The notes beneath the pieces are model-generated. The model saw only the letters and a program-made list of their open reading frames with translations. It was not told the DNA's origin and made no database searches. DNA of 64,000 nucleotides from the NCBI GenBank assembly GCA_030849465.1, contig JARVLF010000013.1, forward strand, positions 868,001 to 932,000, given 5' to 3'. Positions 63,976-64,000 of the stretch are shown in pieces (position 1 is the first letter of the stretch; every line of letters starts with the position of its first letter). Made by a program: the position numbers and the translations under genes. The DNA is from Moesziomyces globuligerus. Taxonomy: Eukaryota; Basidiomycota; Ustilaginomycetes; Ustilaginales; Ustilaginaceae.

Positions 63976-64000
63976 CTGATGTGTGGCAAGGGGAGAAGCG

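Overview
The window reads as basidiomycete nuclear DNA, most likely from a smut fungus (Ustilaginales, Ustilago/Sporisorium-like). The genes are eukaryotic and housekeeping in type. Introns are short with GTRNGT donors and YAG acceptors, coding sequence is GC-rich, and genes lie on both strands with compact spacers. Two genes point more specifically to basidiomycetes: a Clp1 (clampless)-like protein and a DH-PH-FYVE RhoGEF like Don1. I see no transposon, CRISPR array, rRNA or tRNA gene.

Layout. 0-8.3 kb: complex I LYR subunit (NDUFA6 type), a Clp1-like protein, the pre-60S factor REI1 and a ubiquitin-L40 fusion gene. 8.6-13.5 kb, minus strand: 2H cyclic phosphodiesterase with a 4-nt first coding exon, eEF1B-gamma and protein disulfide isomerase. 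14.3-20.6 kb: an intronless 2113-aa APC1. 21.5-25.7 kb: UBE2G1-type E2, CAF1/POP2 deadenylase and RPN10. 27-33 kb: a RanBP2-type zinc-finger protein convergent with CDC24. 35-43.5 kb: PEX6, an HRP1-like two-RRM protein and a putative HhH-fold protein. 45-54 kb: DH-PH-FYVE GEF, a small coiled-coil protein, ASF1 and DUS4. Then come 6.7 kb without a recognisable gene, a Zn2Cys6 transcription factor (60.7-62.1 kb), and eIF5A running off the right edge.

The genes fall into several processes. Translation and ribosome biogenesis are represented by REI1, ubiquitin-L40, eEF1B-gamma, eIF5A and DUS4. Ubiquitin-proteasome genes are UBE2G1, APC1, RPN10 and the ubiquitin fusion. mRNA fate genes are CAF1, HRP1 and the RanBP2 finger protein. 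Polarity genes are CDC24 and the FYVE GEF.

The strongest hidden feature is a C/D-box snoRNA in intron 2 of eEF1B-gamma. It has a perfect C box, a D box 78 nt away, and a 13-nt antisense element to the universally conserved large-subunit rRNA segment ACAGGGAUAACUG. The D'+5 rule places the methylation on the nucleotide equivalent to yeast 25S G2815. That is the target of yeast snR38, which lies in the intron of TEF4, the yeast gene for the same protein. Other notable points are a 26-bp perfect palindrome made of two abutting ATF/CREB sites, a possible intron-initiated HRP1 isoform, a uORF before the Zn2Cys6 factor, and several independent tandem triplications in upstream regions.
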